Assembly: GCF_000429145.1 (NCBI RefSeq)
Contig: NZ_AUBH01000006.1
Coordinates: forward strand, 186,001-250,000
Direction: 5' to 3'
Length of the DNA stretch: 64,000 nt
Source: Aestuariibacter salexigens DSM 15300
GTDB taxonomy: Bacteria > Pseudomonadota > Gammaproteobacteria > Enterobacterales > Alteromonadaceae
This document shows, piece by piece, positions 49,165-58,961 of the stretch; the stretch's first letter is position 1, and every line of letters starts with the position of its first letter. Position numbers and translations under genes: made by a program. The notes below the pieces were generated by a model, which did no database searches, had not been told where the DNA came from, and was given only the letters and a program-made list of their open reading frames with translations.

Positions 49165-50076
49165 ATGTCCTTAAGCCTCATTCTCGGTCCTGACAATGAT
49201 CAACATGCATTACATATTAAATCCGCATGCGACGCGCGTAATCACCCGGTTTTACTGTTTGATAGTGCTGATTTTCCCACGCAGACAGCGATTAGCTGGT
49301 CACCTCACCTAAATGAAGGCAGTGTTCATATAGACGGCGACGATATTCCGTTTAGTGGGATTCGCTCCGTGTTCTGGAGCTGCTTGCATCCTGCCAAGCT
49401 AGCGTGTGGCATGACACCTGAGCAACAAAGTATCGCCAGAAACGATGTCTGCAGTACGTTGCGTACATTTTTGCAGGAGCCGACAATACGCTGGGTAAAC
49501 CCCTGGCAAAGTTATCAGTATCATAAAGTGAAGCCCCGCCAGCTCGCTCACGCGCAGCGCCTTGGAGCGAATATCCCCGTCACCCTGATCAGCAATAATA
49601 TTGAAAAAATCCTGGCGTTCTGTGAGCAGGTCGGAAACGTTATATACAAACCTGTTTATGGAGGTGCGCTTACCCGTGAAGTGCAACCTAACCAATTAAA
49701 TCCACAACGCTTGCAGCTTGTTCTGGCAATGTCACCAGTGACATTGCAGCAATTTATTCCAGGCACAAATGTGCGCACCTATGTGATTGGTCAGCATGTT
49801 TTTAGTGCTGAAATAGCTGCCGATACTATCGACTTTCGAGATGATAGAAATCCAGTCTTACGCCCTATTAGCCTGTCTGTGAGAGAAACCGAGCTTGCAA
49901 TAAGAATAAGCCGTGGTTTCGGTATGTGCTGGACTGCCATCGACTGGCGACGTGATCACGACGGCACGCTGTTTTTTCTGGAGGCTAACCCAAGTCCGAT
50001 GTTTATGTTCTTTGAGCAACAAACCGGCTTCGCTATCACTGAAGCGCTAACGGATATGTTGGTCAGCAAAAAGTGA
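49165..50076 (+). CDS. RimK-like ATP-grasp ligase, candidate graspetide macrocyclase
   Basis: The 303-residue protein has the ATP-grasp layout of peptide-modifying ligases such as MdnC/MvdD and PsnB. It has an N-terminal pre-ATP-grasp fold (SLILGPDNDQHALHI), a VNPWQSYQYHKVKPRQL stretch, K162 in VIYKPVYGGALTREV, LQQFIPGTNVRTYVIG, FGMCWTAIDWR and the metal/phosphate block FLEANPSPMFMFFE (E273, N275). These enzymes activate Asp/Glu side chains as acyl phosphates for attack by Thr/Ser hydroxyls or Lys amines. It lies 50 bases after the precursor, the usual arrangement. An ATG at 49162 is equally possible as start. A role in glutamylation like RimK is less likely given the neighbours. Confidence 0.87.
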   Translation: MSLSLILGPDNDQHALHIKSACDARNHPVLLFDSADFPTQTAISWSPHLNEGSVHIDGDDIPFSGIRSVFWSCLHPAKLACGMTPEQQSIARNDVCSTLRTFLQEPTIRWVNPWQSYQYHKVKPRQLAHAQRLGANIPVTLISNNIEKILAFCEQVGNVIYKPVYGGALTREVQPNQLNPQRLQLVLAMSPVTLQQFIPGTNVRTYVIGQHVFSAEIAADTIDFRDDRNPVLRPISLSVRETELAIRISRGFGMCWTAIDWRRDHDGTLFFLEANPSPMFMFFEQQTGFAITEALTDMLVSKK

Positions 50077-50078
50077 TG

Positions 50079-50131
50079 TTGGGGACGCCTAGTTGGGGAC
50101 GCCTAGTCGGGGGCGCCTAGTCGGGGGCGCC
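50079..50131. repeat. Tandem 14-base repeat, 3.8 copies
   Basis: The unit TTGGGGACGCCTAG occurs twice exactly (50079-50092, 50093-50106), followed by the variant TCGGGGGCGCCTAG (50107-50120) and its first 11 bases (50121-50131). It begins two bases after the ligase stop and abuts the hslU terminator. It marks the edge between the peptide cluster and the conserved hslVU block. Function is unknown; slippage may change copy number. Confidence 0.9.
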
Positions 50132-50176
50132 AAAAAAGATTGGATACCGGACAGGCATTTCGCGCCTGCCGGTATC
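50132..50176 (-). terminator. Intrinsic terminator after hslU
   Basis: On the minus strand GATACCGG and CAGGC pair with GCCTG and CCGGTATC (13 pairs, one bulge), and a run of six T residues follows within five bases. It lies 13 bases beyond the hslU stop. Confidence 0.85.
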
Positions 50177-50189
50177 ACTGAGTGACGTT

Positions 50190-51518
50190 TTATAGGATAA
50201 ACCGGCTCAAATCTTCATTGTCGACCAGCATTTCAAGATGCTTATTGACATACTCAGCGTCAATCTGGAATGTCTCGCCGTGCTTTTCAGAAGCATCAAA
50301 CGAGATATCTTCCATCAATCTTTCCATCACCGTGTGCAAGCGACGAGCGCCGATGTTCTCGGTTCGTTCATTGACCTGCCAGGCCGCCTCGGCGATGCGA
50401 CGAATACCATCTTCGGTAAAGCTGACGTTAACGCCTTCAGTCTGCAGCAATGCGATGTACTGTTCTGTCAGTGACGCGTTAGGTTCAGTCAGAATACGTA
50501 CGAAGTCTTCAACACTGAGAGCAGAGAGTTCTACGCGAATGGGTAATCGACCTTGCAACTCAGGGATCAGATCGGAGGGTTTGCTCATCTGGAATGCGCC
50601 TGAGGCGATGAACAGTATGTGATCTGTTTTTACCATTCCATGCTTGGTCGACACGCTGGAGCCTTCAACGAGAGGTAACAAGTCTCGCTGCACCCCCTCT
50701 CTTGATACATCTGCAGTACCAGTGCCCTCGCGCTTGCAGATTTTGTCGATTTCATCAATGAAGACAATGCCATTCTGTTCCACCGCCTCGAGCGCCTTTT
50801 CCTTGAGCTCTTCCTGATTGACCAGTTTGGCAGCTTCTTCTTCTATCAGCATTTTGAATGCATCTTTGATTTTTATTTTTTTCTTTTTCTTCTGCGTGCC
50901 AGACAAATTCTGGAACATACCCTGCAATTGATTAGTCATCTCCTCCATGCCAGGAGGCGCCATGATCTCTACGCCCACCTGTGGAAGAGCGATATCGATT
51001 TCAATCTCTTTATCGTCTAACTGCCCTTCCCGTAATTTCTTGCGAAATGCCTGACGCGTGCCCCTGTCTTCGGTTTTCTCCTTATCGCCCCAGACATTCT
51101 CCGGCGGCGGCAATAATACGTCTAGAATACGCTCTTCGGCTGCCTCTTCTGCGCGATACCTGACCTTCGCCATTTCTTGTTCTTTGGTCATTTTCACTGC
51201 GATATCAGCCAGGTCTCGGATGATGGTTTCCACTTCCTTACCTACATATCCCACTTCGGTAAACTTGGTCGCTTCTACTTTAATGAAGGGAGCGTTCGCC
51301 AGTTTAGCCAAACGACGGGCTATTTCGGTTTTCCCTACGCCCGTAGGACCAATCATCAAGATATTTTTAGGCGTGACCTCCTGTCTTAACTCAGCTTCCA
51401 GTTGCATACGTCGCCAGCGGTTTCGCAACGCTATGGATACGGCTCGTTTGGCCTTTTGCTGACCAATTATATGGCGATCAAGCTCGTGAACTATCTCTCT
51501 TGGGGTCATTTCTGACAT
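50190..51518 (-). CDS. hslU: ATP-dependent protease ATPase subunit HslU
   Basis: HslU (ClpY) is the hexameric AAA+ unfoldase that feeds HslV. The 442-residue protein has Walker [16 protein letters not shown], the pore motif [12 protein letters not shown], an inserted I-domain (about 110-245, including a KKKKIKIKD run), Walker [12 protein letters not shown] and the sensor-2 region [12 protein letters not shown]. It ends with the FIL-type tail (DLSRFIL) that docks into HslV. It follows hslV by 55 bases. Confidence 0.97.
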   Translation of the reverse strand: MSEMTPREIVHELDRHIIGQQKAKRAVSIALRNRWRRMQLEAELRQEVTPKNILMIGPTGVGKTEIARRLAKLANAPFIKVEATKFTEVGYVGKEVETIIRDLADIAVKMTKEQEMAKVRYRAEEAAEERILDVLLPPPENVWGDKEKTEDRGTRQAFRKKLREGQLDDKEIEIDIALPQVGVEIMAPPGMEEMTNQLQGMFQNLSGTQKKKKKIKIKDAFKMLIEEEAAKLVNQEELKEKALEAVEQNGIVFIDEIDKICKREGTGTADVSREGVQRDLLPLVEGSSVSTKHGMVKTDHILFIASGAFQMSKPSDLIPELQGRLPIRVELSALSVEDFVRILTEPNASLTEQYIALLQTEGVNVSFTEDGIRRIAEAAWQVNERTENIGARRLHTVMERLMEDISFDASEKHGETFQIDAEYVNKHLEMLVDNEDLSRFIL

Positions 51519-51573
51519 GAATGCTTTCCTATTTGCTAAACACTGATGGTGTCATCAATGCGTGCTTAATATG

Positions 51574-52098
51574 TCAATAACTCAGGGTTTCAACAGTCTG
51601 GCTGTGGTTAGTGAAGACACAGATATCGCCCGCTATCTTTAGAGATTTTTCTGCAATATCCTGAGCCGACAGCTCGGTATTTTCGAGTAAAGCGGTTGCG
51701 GCAGCCTGGGCGTAAGGCCCACCAGAGCCTATCGCGATGAGATCGTTTTCTGGCTGCACCACATCACCATTGCCGGTAATGATCAGCGAAGCAGTTTCAT
51801 CGGCTACCGCCAGCAATGCCTCTAGCCTGCGCAGCATCCTGTCGGTACGCCAGTCTTTTGCCAATTCAACGGCAGCACGGGTCAAATGCCCCTGATGCAT
51901 TTCCAGTTTAGATTCAAACCGTTCAAATAAAGTGAACGCATCGGCAGTCCCGCCAGCGAAACCTGCTAACACTTTGTCATGATAGAGACGACGCACTTTA
52001 CGTGCATTGCCTTTCATTACGGTATTCCCCAGAGAAACCTGGCCGTCACCGGCAATCACCACTTCATTATTGCGGCGCACAGATACAATTGTAGTCAC
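51574..52098 (-). CDS. hslV: ATP-dependent protease peptidase subunit HslV
   Basis: HslV (ClpQ, 174 residues) is the proteasome-like threonine protease partner of HslU. After the initiator Met, the N-terminal [23 protein letters not shown] supplies the catalytic Thr1, and the later [17 protein letters not shown] is typical. Order ftsN-hslV-hslU is conserved with E. coli. Confidence 0.97.
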   Translation of the reverse strand: MTTIVSVRRNNEVVIAGDGQVSLGNTVMKGNARKVRRLYHDKVLAGFAGGTADAFTLFERFESKLEMHQGHLTRAAVELAKDWRTDRMLRRLEALLAVADETASLIITGNGDVVQPENDLIAIGSGGPYAQAAATALLENTELSAQDIAEKSLKIAGDICVFTNHSQTVETLSY

Positions 52099-52234
52099 CT
52101 GATTTCCTTAAACTGTGTGAGTTCTCGGGCGTGGCTCAGCCCCTTGCTGAGCCGATAATATGCTGCGCCCGTTTGTGTAATAAGGCTAGATGTGGGGGAC
52201 GACTGGTAAATTTCAAGCCACAGGCTGTAGCGGC

Positions 52235-52780
52235 TTATAAATTCCAGTACCAAATTTGACAGGTAGTGATGCTAATCCGTCTGAGAGCGTGCTTGTCACG
52301 TTCCGCATCACGTTTACTCTCGTAGGGTCCGAGAATAACGCGATACCAACGTCCATTATCGCCTTCACTGGGTCGAATTTGCGATTCAAGCCCTTGCATC
52401 GCGATACGTGCACGCATCTCGCTGGCTTGTTCATCAGAACGGAATGAGCCGCATTGCATAAGGTAGCGCTTGTCTGACTGTTGATGCTCGGGTACATCAA
52501 CTTCCACTTCATAGCCCGGTAACGTCTTAATAAATTCCCATTCTTCTTTGGGTAATTCCGGTAACGCATCCTCTTCCTGCGTTTCACTTACGACAATATC
52601 GGAGCTTGCAGGCGCTTCCTCTGCACTATCCTTAATACTCCATAGAAAATATCCGAACGCACCTACAAGCGTTAAGGTGATGATCAGCCTCAACCAGGGA
52701 ATTGGAGCTCTGTCGGGTTGCTTTTTGGTGTTTTTCTTCGCCGGCGCGCGGCCACGCGCGACATAATCTTTATGCGCCAT
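52235..52780 (-). CDS. ftsN: Cell division protein FtsN-like, SPOR domain
   Basis: The 181-residue protein has a basic cytoplasmic front (KDYVARGRAPAKKNTKKQ), one membrane helix (LRLIITLTLVGAFGYFLWSI), an acidic periplasmic linker and a C-terminal SPOR domain (YLMQCGSFRSDEQASEMRARI to GPYESKRDAERD) that binds denuded septal peptidoglycan. It is shorter than E. coli FtsN (319 residues), with a reduced linker, but sits in the ftsN position ahead of hslV. Confidence 0.88.
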   Translation of the reverse strand: MAHKDYVARGRAPAKKNTKKQPDRAPIPWLRLIITLTLVGAFGYFLWSIKDSAEEAPASSDIVVSETQEEDALPELPKEEWEFIKTLPGYEVEVDVPEHQQSDKRYLMQCGSFRSDEQASEMRARIAMQGLESQIRPSEGDNGRWYRVILGPYESKRDAERDKHALRRISITTCQIWYWNL

Positions 52781-52893
52781 AATACTGCTAAATCAGAGGA
52801 AATGAACAACGTGAAAACAGAAAAATATCGTAATGTAGTGTAACGTGGAATTACGCATGAATACTACCGCCTAAGCGCTGTGAAACAAAATTT

Positions 52894-53367
52894 ATGTCGC
52901 AATTAATTACGCTTCGCCAAGCACGTGTAGACGATTGTTTAGTGCTGACTCAAATAGCTATAAAGGCTAAAGCTTCCTGGGGCTATGACGAGTCTTTCAT
53001 GGACAGTTGCAAAGCCGAATTAACCGTCACACCTGACTGCCTGGCAGGCGATTTTTCGACAATCGTCGCGCAGGTTGACGATCATCCTGCTGGGTTTTAC
53101 ACACTAGCGTATAGCCACCCCGGCAGCTGGTCCATAGAAGCGCTGTTTGTTTCACCCGTGATGATGAAAAAGGGCATTGGCAGCGTATTAATGCAGGATG
53201 TTTTGCAGAGCGCAGTTCAGTCCAAAGTTCATACCTTGAGAATTGAATCCGACCCGCACGCGGTTGGCTTTTACCAACGATTCGGTGCCGTACAAACCGG
53301 CACAGTGGCGTCAGGCAGTATTGAGAATCGATGCCTGCCATTGCTCGAAATAAAACTACCTAACTGA
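52894..53367 (+). CDS. GNAT-family N-acetyltransferase
   Basis: The 157-residue protein shows the GNAT acetyl-CoA fold: an N-terminal region LRQARVDDCLVLTQIA, strand IEALFVSPVMMKKGIGSVLMQDVL with the glycine pyrophosphate loop (here KKGIGS), and a final AVGFYQRFGA. It acetylates an unknown amine. It lies between ftsN and priA, where E. coli has cytR, and ends two bases before the convergent priA stop. Confidence 0.88.
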   Translation: MSQLITLRQARVDDCLVLTQIAIKAKASWGYDESFMDSCKAELTVTPDCLAGDFSTIVAQVDDHPAGFYTLAYSHPGSWSIEALFVSPVMMKKGIGSVLMQDVLQSAVQSKVHTLRIESDPHAVGFYQRFGAVQTGTVASGSIENRCLPLLEIKLPN

Positions 53368-53368
53368 A

Positions 53369-55558
53369 TTAAGTGAAATCCTGCGGATCAACGTCCACAG
53401 ACCAGCGCACCTTTCGTGCTTCCGGCACATTCTCAAGCTGCAGTAAGAGAGGAGATAATAGTCGGTGTAAGGTGCTGCGTTGCGAGCTTTGTAGCAGCAA
53501 TTGCATACGATATTTGCCCTGGCGCTTTTCCATCAGCGATGGCAGTGGGCCAATGATTTGCAAAGACGCTGCACTGCTTTGCAACATCTCATTAAGCATT
53601 TCCCTGCAACGAGACAGAAATGCATGAGGTAGGCTGGCGTGCGTGGCCTCAGCTCTTAACAGTGCCTGATAGGTAAATGGCGGTAAGTGAGCATGCTTTC
53701 GTTCCAACAAAGCATATCGGGCAAAATGTTGATAACCGTTGTTGGTCAGATCTTGCAATAGCGGGTGCCCTGGATTATGGGTTTGTAGCCACATCTCTCC
53801 GGGTTGCTCCGCTCTGCCTGCGCGTCCAGCCAATTGCGTCACCAACTGCGCGAGATGTTCGGACGCTCGGAAATCACCGCTGAACAGAGCACCATCTGCA
53901 TCCAAAACCACAACCAGTGTGACCCGCGGAAAATGATGGCCTTTGGACAGAATCTGCGTGCCGACCAGCAGCTGATATTCAGGCTGATTGACTTTATCAA
54001 GCTGTGACGACAATTTGCCTTTACCTTTCACCGTATCGCTGTCAAGACGCAGTACTTTTCGCTCCGGAAACAGCGTATTAAGTCCTTGTTCAAGCTGTTC
54101 AGTCCCCACCCCAACACCAAACATGGCGTCCTGATGGCATTGGTTGCAGGTTTTGGGAATTGGCCGGGCACTGGCACAGTGATGACACTGCAACTTATTT
54201 AATTGACGATGCACGGTATAGGGTTTGTCACAGCGGCGACAGCTTTCAACATGTCCACACTGATGACATACATACGCCGGTGCGTATCCGCGACGATTGA
54301 TGAACAGTAAGACCTGATTACCTCTCTCCAGATGTTGGCGTATTCGTTGAGTCATGCCAGCGGCGATACCCACCCTCAGCGGTTGCTCGCGAATATCCAT
54401 AAGGTGCTGCGTTGGCGGACGGGCGTTGCCCGCACGATGTGACAGAATCAAATGCTGATAACGGTTGGACAAGGCATTTTGCAATGTCTCGAGACTCGGC
54501 GTAGCGCTACCTAACACCAGCGGAATATTTTCCTGTTTCGCCCGCTTTGCAGCATAATCACGCGCGTGGTAACGCAAACCATCCTGCTGTTTGTAGGACA
54601 AATCATGCTCTTCATCAACGATGATCAGTCCGGGTGTCTGCATGGGCGTGAATATCGCACTGCGAGTGCCAATGATCAGGCCGATTTCGCCATCCCGGCT
54701 TTGTTGCCATACTCTCAATCGTTCATTATCGCTTAGCCCAGAATGCAGCACGCCAATACGGCTGCCAAAGCGCTGCGAAAAGCGCAGCACGGTTTGTGGT
54801 GTCAAACCAATCTCTGGAACCAAAACCAGAACCTGTTGGCCTTGTAAAAGGACTTCTTCGATAGCCTGCAAATAGACTTCAGTTTTGCCACTACCGGTGA
54901 CACCCTCGAGCAAAAACACCCCGAAACGACCGAGCTGTGACGTTATTGCGCTGATCGCCAGCGCCTGCTCTGCGTTGGCATGGGGCTTTTCACCTAAACG
55001 CAAATTAGCTTGCCAGTCTTGCTCGGGTGTATATGGTTGACTCTCTACTTTGATAATTGCCTTATCAAGCATGGCTCGTTTAATAGCGCTGGTTAACAGG
55101 TCACGCACATCTTGAACGCGCCGACCTCCCTGAGACAACATCTCAACAAGCGTGCGTTGTTTCGGTGCTCGCGCCGTCTGTTGTCGCGCCGTATCGATAT
55201 CAACCGCTAAGCTGACGACTTCCACAGGCCCCGGTTCACTAGGGTTATCCTTTCGTAACGCAGCGGGCAGACAGGTAAACAGCACGTCACCAATGGGATG
55301 CTGATAGTACTGACTTAGCCACTGACACAATGACAGCATGAGAGGAGTGAACAACGGCCTTGTATCAAGCACACGATCTACATTTTTGAGAGTGATGTCA
55401 CGGTGTTCTGTGTCGCTGGCCTGGCCCATCACGATACCAATAAGGCTGCGGCCAGCAAACGGCACCTGCACCCTGACTCCATCGTGAAGACACTGATCAC
55501 TGGTATACATATAGGTCTGGCGTTTTGGCACCGGAAGCGCAATCTGATAAACGGGCAT
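53369..55558 (-). CDS. priA: Primosomal replication restart helicase PriA
   Basis: PriA reloads the replisome at stalled forks. The protein has about 729 residues: an N-terminal DNA-binding part (IALPVPKRQTYMYTSDQ), Walker A EGVTGSGKTEVYLQ, DEEH box IIVDEEHDLSYKQQDG, a zinc-binding insert with eight Cys (CHQCGHVESCRRC ... CHHC ... CNQC), and helicase motifs IGTQILSKGHHFPRVTLV and LAGRAGRAE. An upstream TTG (55606) would add 16 residues, but the ATG at 55558 starts at the conserved MPVYQIA. Confidence 0.96.
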   Translation of the reverse strand: MPVYQIALPVPKRQTYMYTSDQCLHDGVRVQVPFAGRSLIGIVMGQASDTEHRDITLKNVDRVLDTRPLFTPLMLSLCQWLSQYYQHPIGDVLFTCLPAALRKDNPSEPGPVEVVSLAVDIDTARQQTARAPKQRTLVEMLSQGGRRVQDVRDLLTSAIKRAMLDKAIIKVESQPYTPEQDWQANLRLGEKPHANAEQALAISAITSQLGRFGVFLLEGVTGSGKTEVYLQAIEEVLLQGQQVLVLVPEIGLTPQTVLRFSQRFGSRIGVLHSGLSDNERLRVWQQSRDGEIGLIIGTRSAIFTPMQTPGLIIVDEEHDLSYKQQDGLRYHARDYAAKRAKQENIPLVLGSATPSLETLQNALSNRYQHLILSHRAGNARPPTQHLMDIREQPLRVGIAAGMTQRIRQHLERGNQVLLFINRRGYAPAYVCHQCGHVESCRRCDKPYTVHRQLNKLQCHHCASARPIPKTCNQCHQDAMFGVGVGTEQLEQGLNTLFPERKVLRLDSDTVKGKGKLSSQLDKVNQPEYQLLVGTQILSKGHHFPRVTLVVVLDADGALFSGDFRASEHLAQLVTQLAGRAGRAEQPGEMWLQTHNPGHPLLQDLTNNGYQHFARYALLERKHAHLPPFTYQALLRAEATHASLPHAFLSRCREMLNEMLQSSAASLQIIGPLPSLMEKRQGKYRMQLLLQSSQRSTLHRLLSPLLLQLENVPEARKVRWSVDVDPQDFT

Positions 55559-55775
55559 GCTAACGTCAATAAAATCCGTAAATGTGAAGGTGTGAACCAC
55601 CTGCAAGGAGGCGAAAAACCTTGATCGTGAAACTGCGATACATTAATATGCGCGCCTCTTTGCGGCAAGCCCTGGAAATGGAAACCTTTTCATGACCAGG
55701 CGGCCAACATTATAATCACGTATGGTGGCCAGCTTCGGGCTGGTTAGCGATGCGGCCTTGATGATGAGGTGACCC

Positions 55776-55988
55776 ATGAAACAAGGTATCCATCCTGACT
55801 ATCAGGAAATCACAGCGACATGTTCTTGCGGTAACGTGATGAAAATCCGTTCAACTGTAAACAAAGACCTGAACCTGGACGTGTGCTCTTCTTGCCACCC
55901 GTTTTATACTGGTAAGCAGCGTAACGTTGACACTGGCGGCCGCGTAGACCGCTTCAAAAAGCGCTTCGGTGCATTGGGCAAAAAGTAA
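55776..55988 (+). CDS. rpmE: 50S ribosomal protein L31
   Basis: L31 (70 residues) bridges the ribosomal subunits. It is the zinc-binding type, with CSC near residues 15-17 and CSSC at about 36-39 ([13 protein letters not shown]). Divergent from priA, as in E. coli, and followed at once by a strong terminator. Confidence 0.98.
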   Translation: MKQGIHPDYQEITATCSCGNVMKIRSTVNKDLNLDVCSSCHPFYTGKQRNVDTGGRVDRFKKRFGALGKK

Positions 55989-56005
55989 GCCTAAACTCGG
56001 TTTCG

Positions 56006-56032
56006 AAAAAGGGAGCATGGCTCCCTTTTTTT
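56006..56032 (+). terminator. Intrinsic terminator after rpmE
   Basis: GGGAGC and GCTCCC pair around a three-base loop, extended by AAAAA upstream and a T-run of seven downstream. It begins 17 bases after the L31 stop and could act in both directions. Confidence 0.9.
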
Positions 56033-56323
56033 GTGTCTTGAATATTCCATACTCCGCGCTTCCTCCCAATTACAGATGTCCTGTCAAGCCCCGTTCACGT
56101 TGTAAATAAGCCACTGTCTTCTCTCGGTGAAAGGTTGACGTAAAACAAACATATCTCATATGGCCATCATGCACTTGTATGCTACAGTCATCAGTAATGC
56201 GCGAATACGCCGTATGCACAGCATAGTGCAATCACAACCCTCAGCAGTTGCGGAAAATAAAAAGGTGGTTCGTAGCGGTAAAAAAACAGTTAATAACCTC
56301 GTACCCAAAGGATTACATTAAAC
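56033..56323 (+). other. Upstream region of the malic enzyme gene
   Basis: This 291-base gap must carry the malic enzyme promoter; TTGACG at 56135-56140 is a possible -35 but the -10 is unclear. A 53-codon frame (56160-56321) starting MAIMHLYATV and ending two bases before the malic enzyme ATG is open and basic, but it has no ribosome site and no recognised features, so it is not called as a gene. Confidence 0.4.
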
Positions 56324-57565
56324 ATGGCGGATTTTCGGCAAAGAGCCCTTGATTACCACGCACTCCCTGTACCCGGAAAAATAAGTGTAGAACTGACTAA
56401 ACCTGCTGAAAGTGTTAACGACCTGGCGCTTGCTTATAGCCCTGGTGTAGCTGAACCAGTGAGAGAAATTGCAGCAGACCCAAGCGCAGCATATCGCTAC
56501 ACAGCCAAAGGCAACATGGTAGCTGTCATTTCTAACGGCACAGCTATTCTTGGACTGGGAAACCTCGGTCCGCTTGCATCTAAACCTGTTATGGAAGGCA
56601 AGGCACTATTATTCAAACGATTCGCGGGGCTGGACTCGATAGATATCGAAGTAAAACACCGAACTACAGAAGAGTTTATTAACACCGTCGCCAATATTGC
56701 CGATACGTTCGGCGGTATCAACCTTGAGGATATAAAAGCACCAGAATGCTTTGAAATCGAGCAGGAATTGATCCGTCGCTGCAATGTACCGATTTTTCAT
56801 GACGACCAACACGGCACGGCTATTGTTACCGCTGCCGGCATGCTGAACGCGCTGGAAATCCAGGGAAAACACATCCATGACGTGACCATTGTCTGTATGG
56901 GGGCTGGCGCAGCGGCGGTTGCCTGTATGGAGTTACTTATCAAGTGTGGCGCCCAGCGTGAGCGTATTTACATGCTGGATCGCAAGGGCGTGATCCACAC
57001 CCGCCGCGACGATCTGACACCACATAAAATGCTGTTCGCCAATAATACAGACAAACGCACGCTGGAAGATGTAATGGAAGATGCGGATGTGTTTGTTGGG
57101 GTATCCGGGCCGAATTTATTATCGCCGGAAGCGCTGACATTAATGGCTGATAACCCTGTGGTCTTTGCCTGTTCCAATCCTGATCCTGAAATTAAGCCGG
57201 AGTTAGCACTTAAGGCTCGCAGCGATGTGATCATCGCCACCGGACGTTCGGACTATCCTAATCAGGTCAACAATGTTTTGTGCTTTCCGTTTATCTTCAG
57301 GGGCGCGTTAGATGTCCGCGCATCGGCCATCAACGATGAAATGAAAGTTGCCGCCGTGGACGCCATTCGTAATATCGCTAAAGAAGAGGTTCCTCAGGAA
57401 GTACTCGACGCGAGCAACGCGGCATCACTGACTTTCGGAAGGGAGTATATTATCCCGAAGCCCATGGATCCGAGGCTATTAAACCGGGTTGCTGGCGCCG
57501 TTGCCAGAGCGGCCATTGCATCAGGCGTGGCGGAACTAACGGAACTGCCCGCTCACTACCAATAA
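56324..57565 (+). CDS. NAD(P)-dependent malic enzyme, short form
   Basis: The enzyme decarboxylates malate to pyruvate with NAD(P)+. The 413-residue protein has the malic family blocks LALAYSPGVAEPVREIA, GLGNLGPLASKPVMEGKALLF, NLEDIKAPECFEIE, FHDDQHGTAIV and the nucleotide fold VCMGAGAAAVACMELL. It ends after this region, so it lacks the C-terminal phosphotransacetylase-like domain of the long MaeB type. It is convergent with metJ, with 16 bases between the stops. Confidence 0.95.
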   Translation: MADFRQRALDYHALPVPGKISVELTKPAESVNDLALAYSPGVAEPVREIAADPSAAYRYTAKGNMVAVISNGTAILGLGNLGPLASKPVMEGKALLFKRFAGLDSIDIEVKHRTTEEFINTVANIADTFGGINLEDIKAPECFEIEQELIRRCNVPIFHDDQHGTAIVTAAGMLNALEIQGKHIHDVTIVCMGAGAAAVACMELLIKCGAQRERIYMLDRKGVIHTRRDDLTPHKMLFANNTDKRTLEDVMEDADVFVGVSGPNLLSPEALTLMADNPVVFACSNPDPEIKPELALKARSDVIIATGRSDYPNQVNNVLCFPFIFRGALDVRASAINDEMKVAAVDAIRNIAKEEVPQEVLDASNAASLTFGREYIIPKPMDPRLLNRVAGAVARAAIASGVAELTELPAHYQ

Positions 57566-57581
57566 AATAACGCCGCCGTCG

Positions 57582-57902
57582 TCAGTCTGATTCTTCTGGC
57601 GACGGTGCGAGCCCCATTTCTTCCATTATGCGACGGGCGGCGGCAGGAATACGTTCAGGGTTGTCTTTTCGCAGGTCATCATCGCTGGGCAATGGTTGGC
57701 CAGTAAACGCGTGCAAAAACGCTTCACAGAGCAATTCTGAATTGGTCGCATGACGTAAGTTATTAACTTGGCGGCGAGTGCGTTCGTCGGTGAGTACTTT
57801 CAATACTTTTACCGGTATCGAAACCGTGACTTTCTTTACCTGCTCACTCTTTTTTCCGTGCTCCGCATAGGGATGAATATATTCCCCGTTCCAGTCGGCC
57901 AT
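57582..57902 (-). CDS. metJ: Methionine repressor MetJ
   Basis: MetJ (106 residues) is the ribbon-helix-helix repressor that uses S-adenosylmethionine as corepressor. The DNA-contacting strand [40 protein letters not shown] is intact and the length matches E. coli. It is divergent from metF, and the gap contains tandem met boxes. Confidence 0.97.
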   Translation of the reverse strand: MADWNGEYIHPYAEHGKKSEQVKKVTVSIPVKVLKVLTDERTRRQVNNLRHATNSELLCEAFLHAFTGQPLPSDDDLRKDNPERIPAAARRIMEEMGLAPSPEESD

Positions 57903-57982
57903 AATGCTCTCTCACAGCGTAAGTTATAATGATGAATTCTAAAGGTTACGTACAAAACGTCAATTATAGCCTTCTAAACACC

Positions 57983-58921
<939 letters not shown>

Positions 58922-58961
58922 AAACAGTTGTTCTGCCAGTTGGCCACGCTACACTGTTGAT

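Noticed and set aside
49165..50076. The ATP-grasp protein as a RimK-type ribosomal S6 glutamate ligase
   Set aside because: It is placed directly after a Gly-Gly precursor peptide and beside a C39 exporter, whereas rimK has no such neighbours; a peptide ligase is the better reading, though not proven.
56160..56321. A 53-codon open frame ending two bases before the malic enzyme start
   Set aside because: No Shine-Dalgarno sequence, no recognisable domain; it may simply be an open stretch of the leader.
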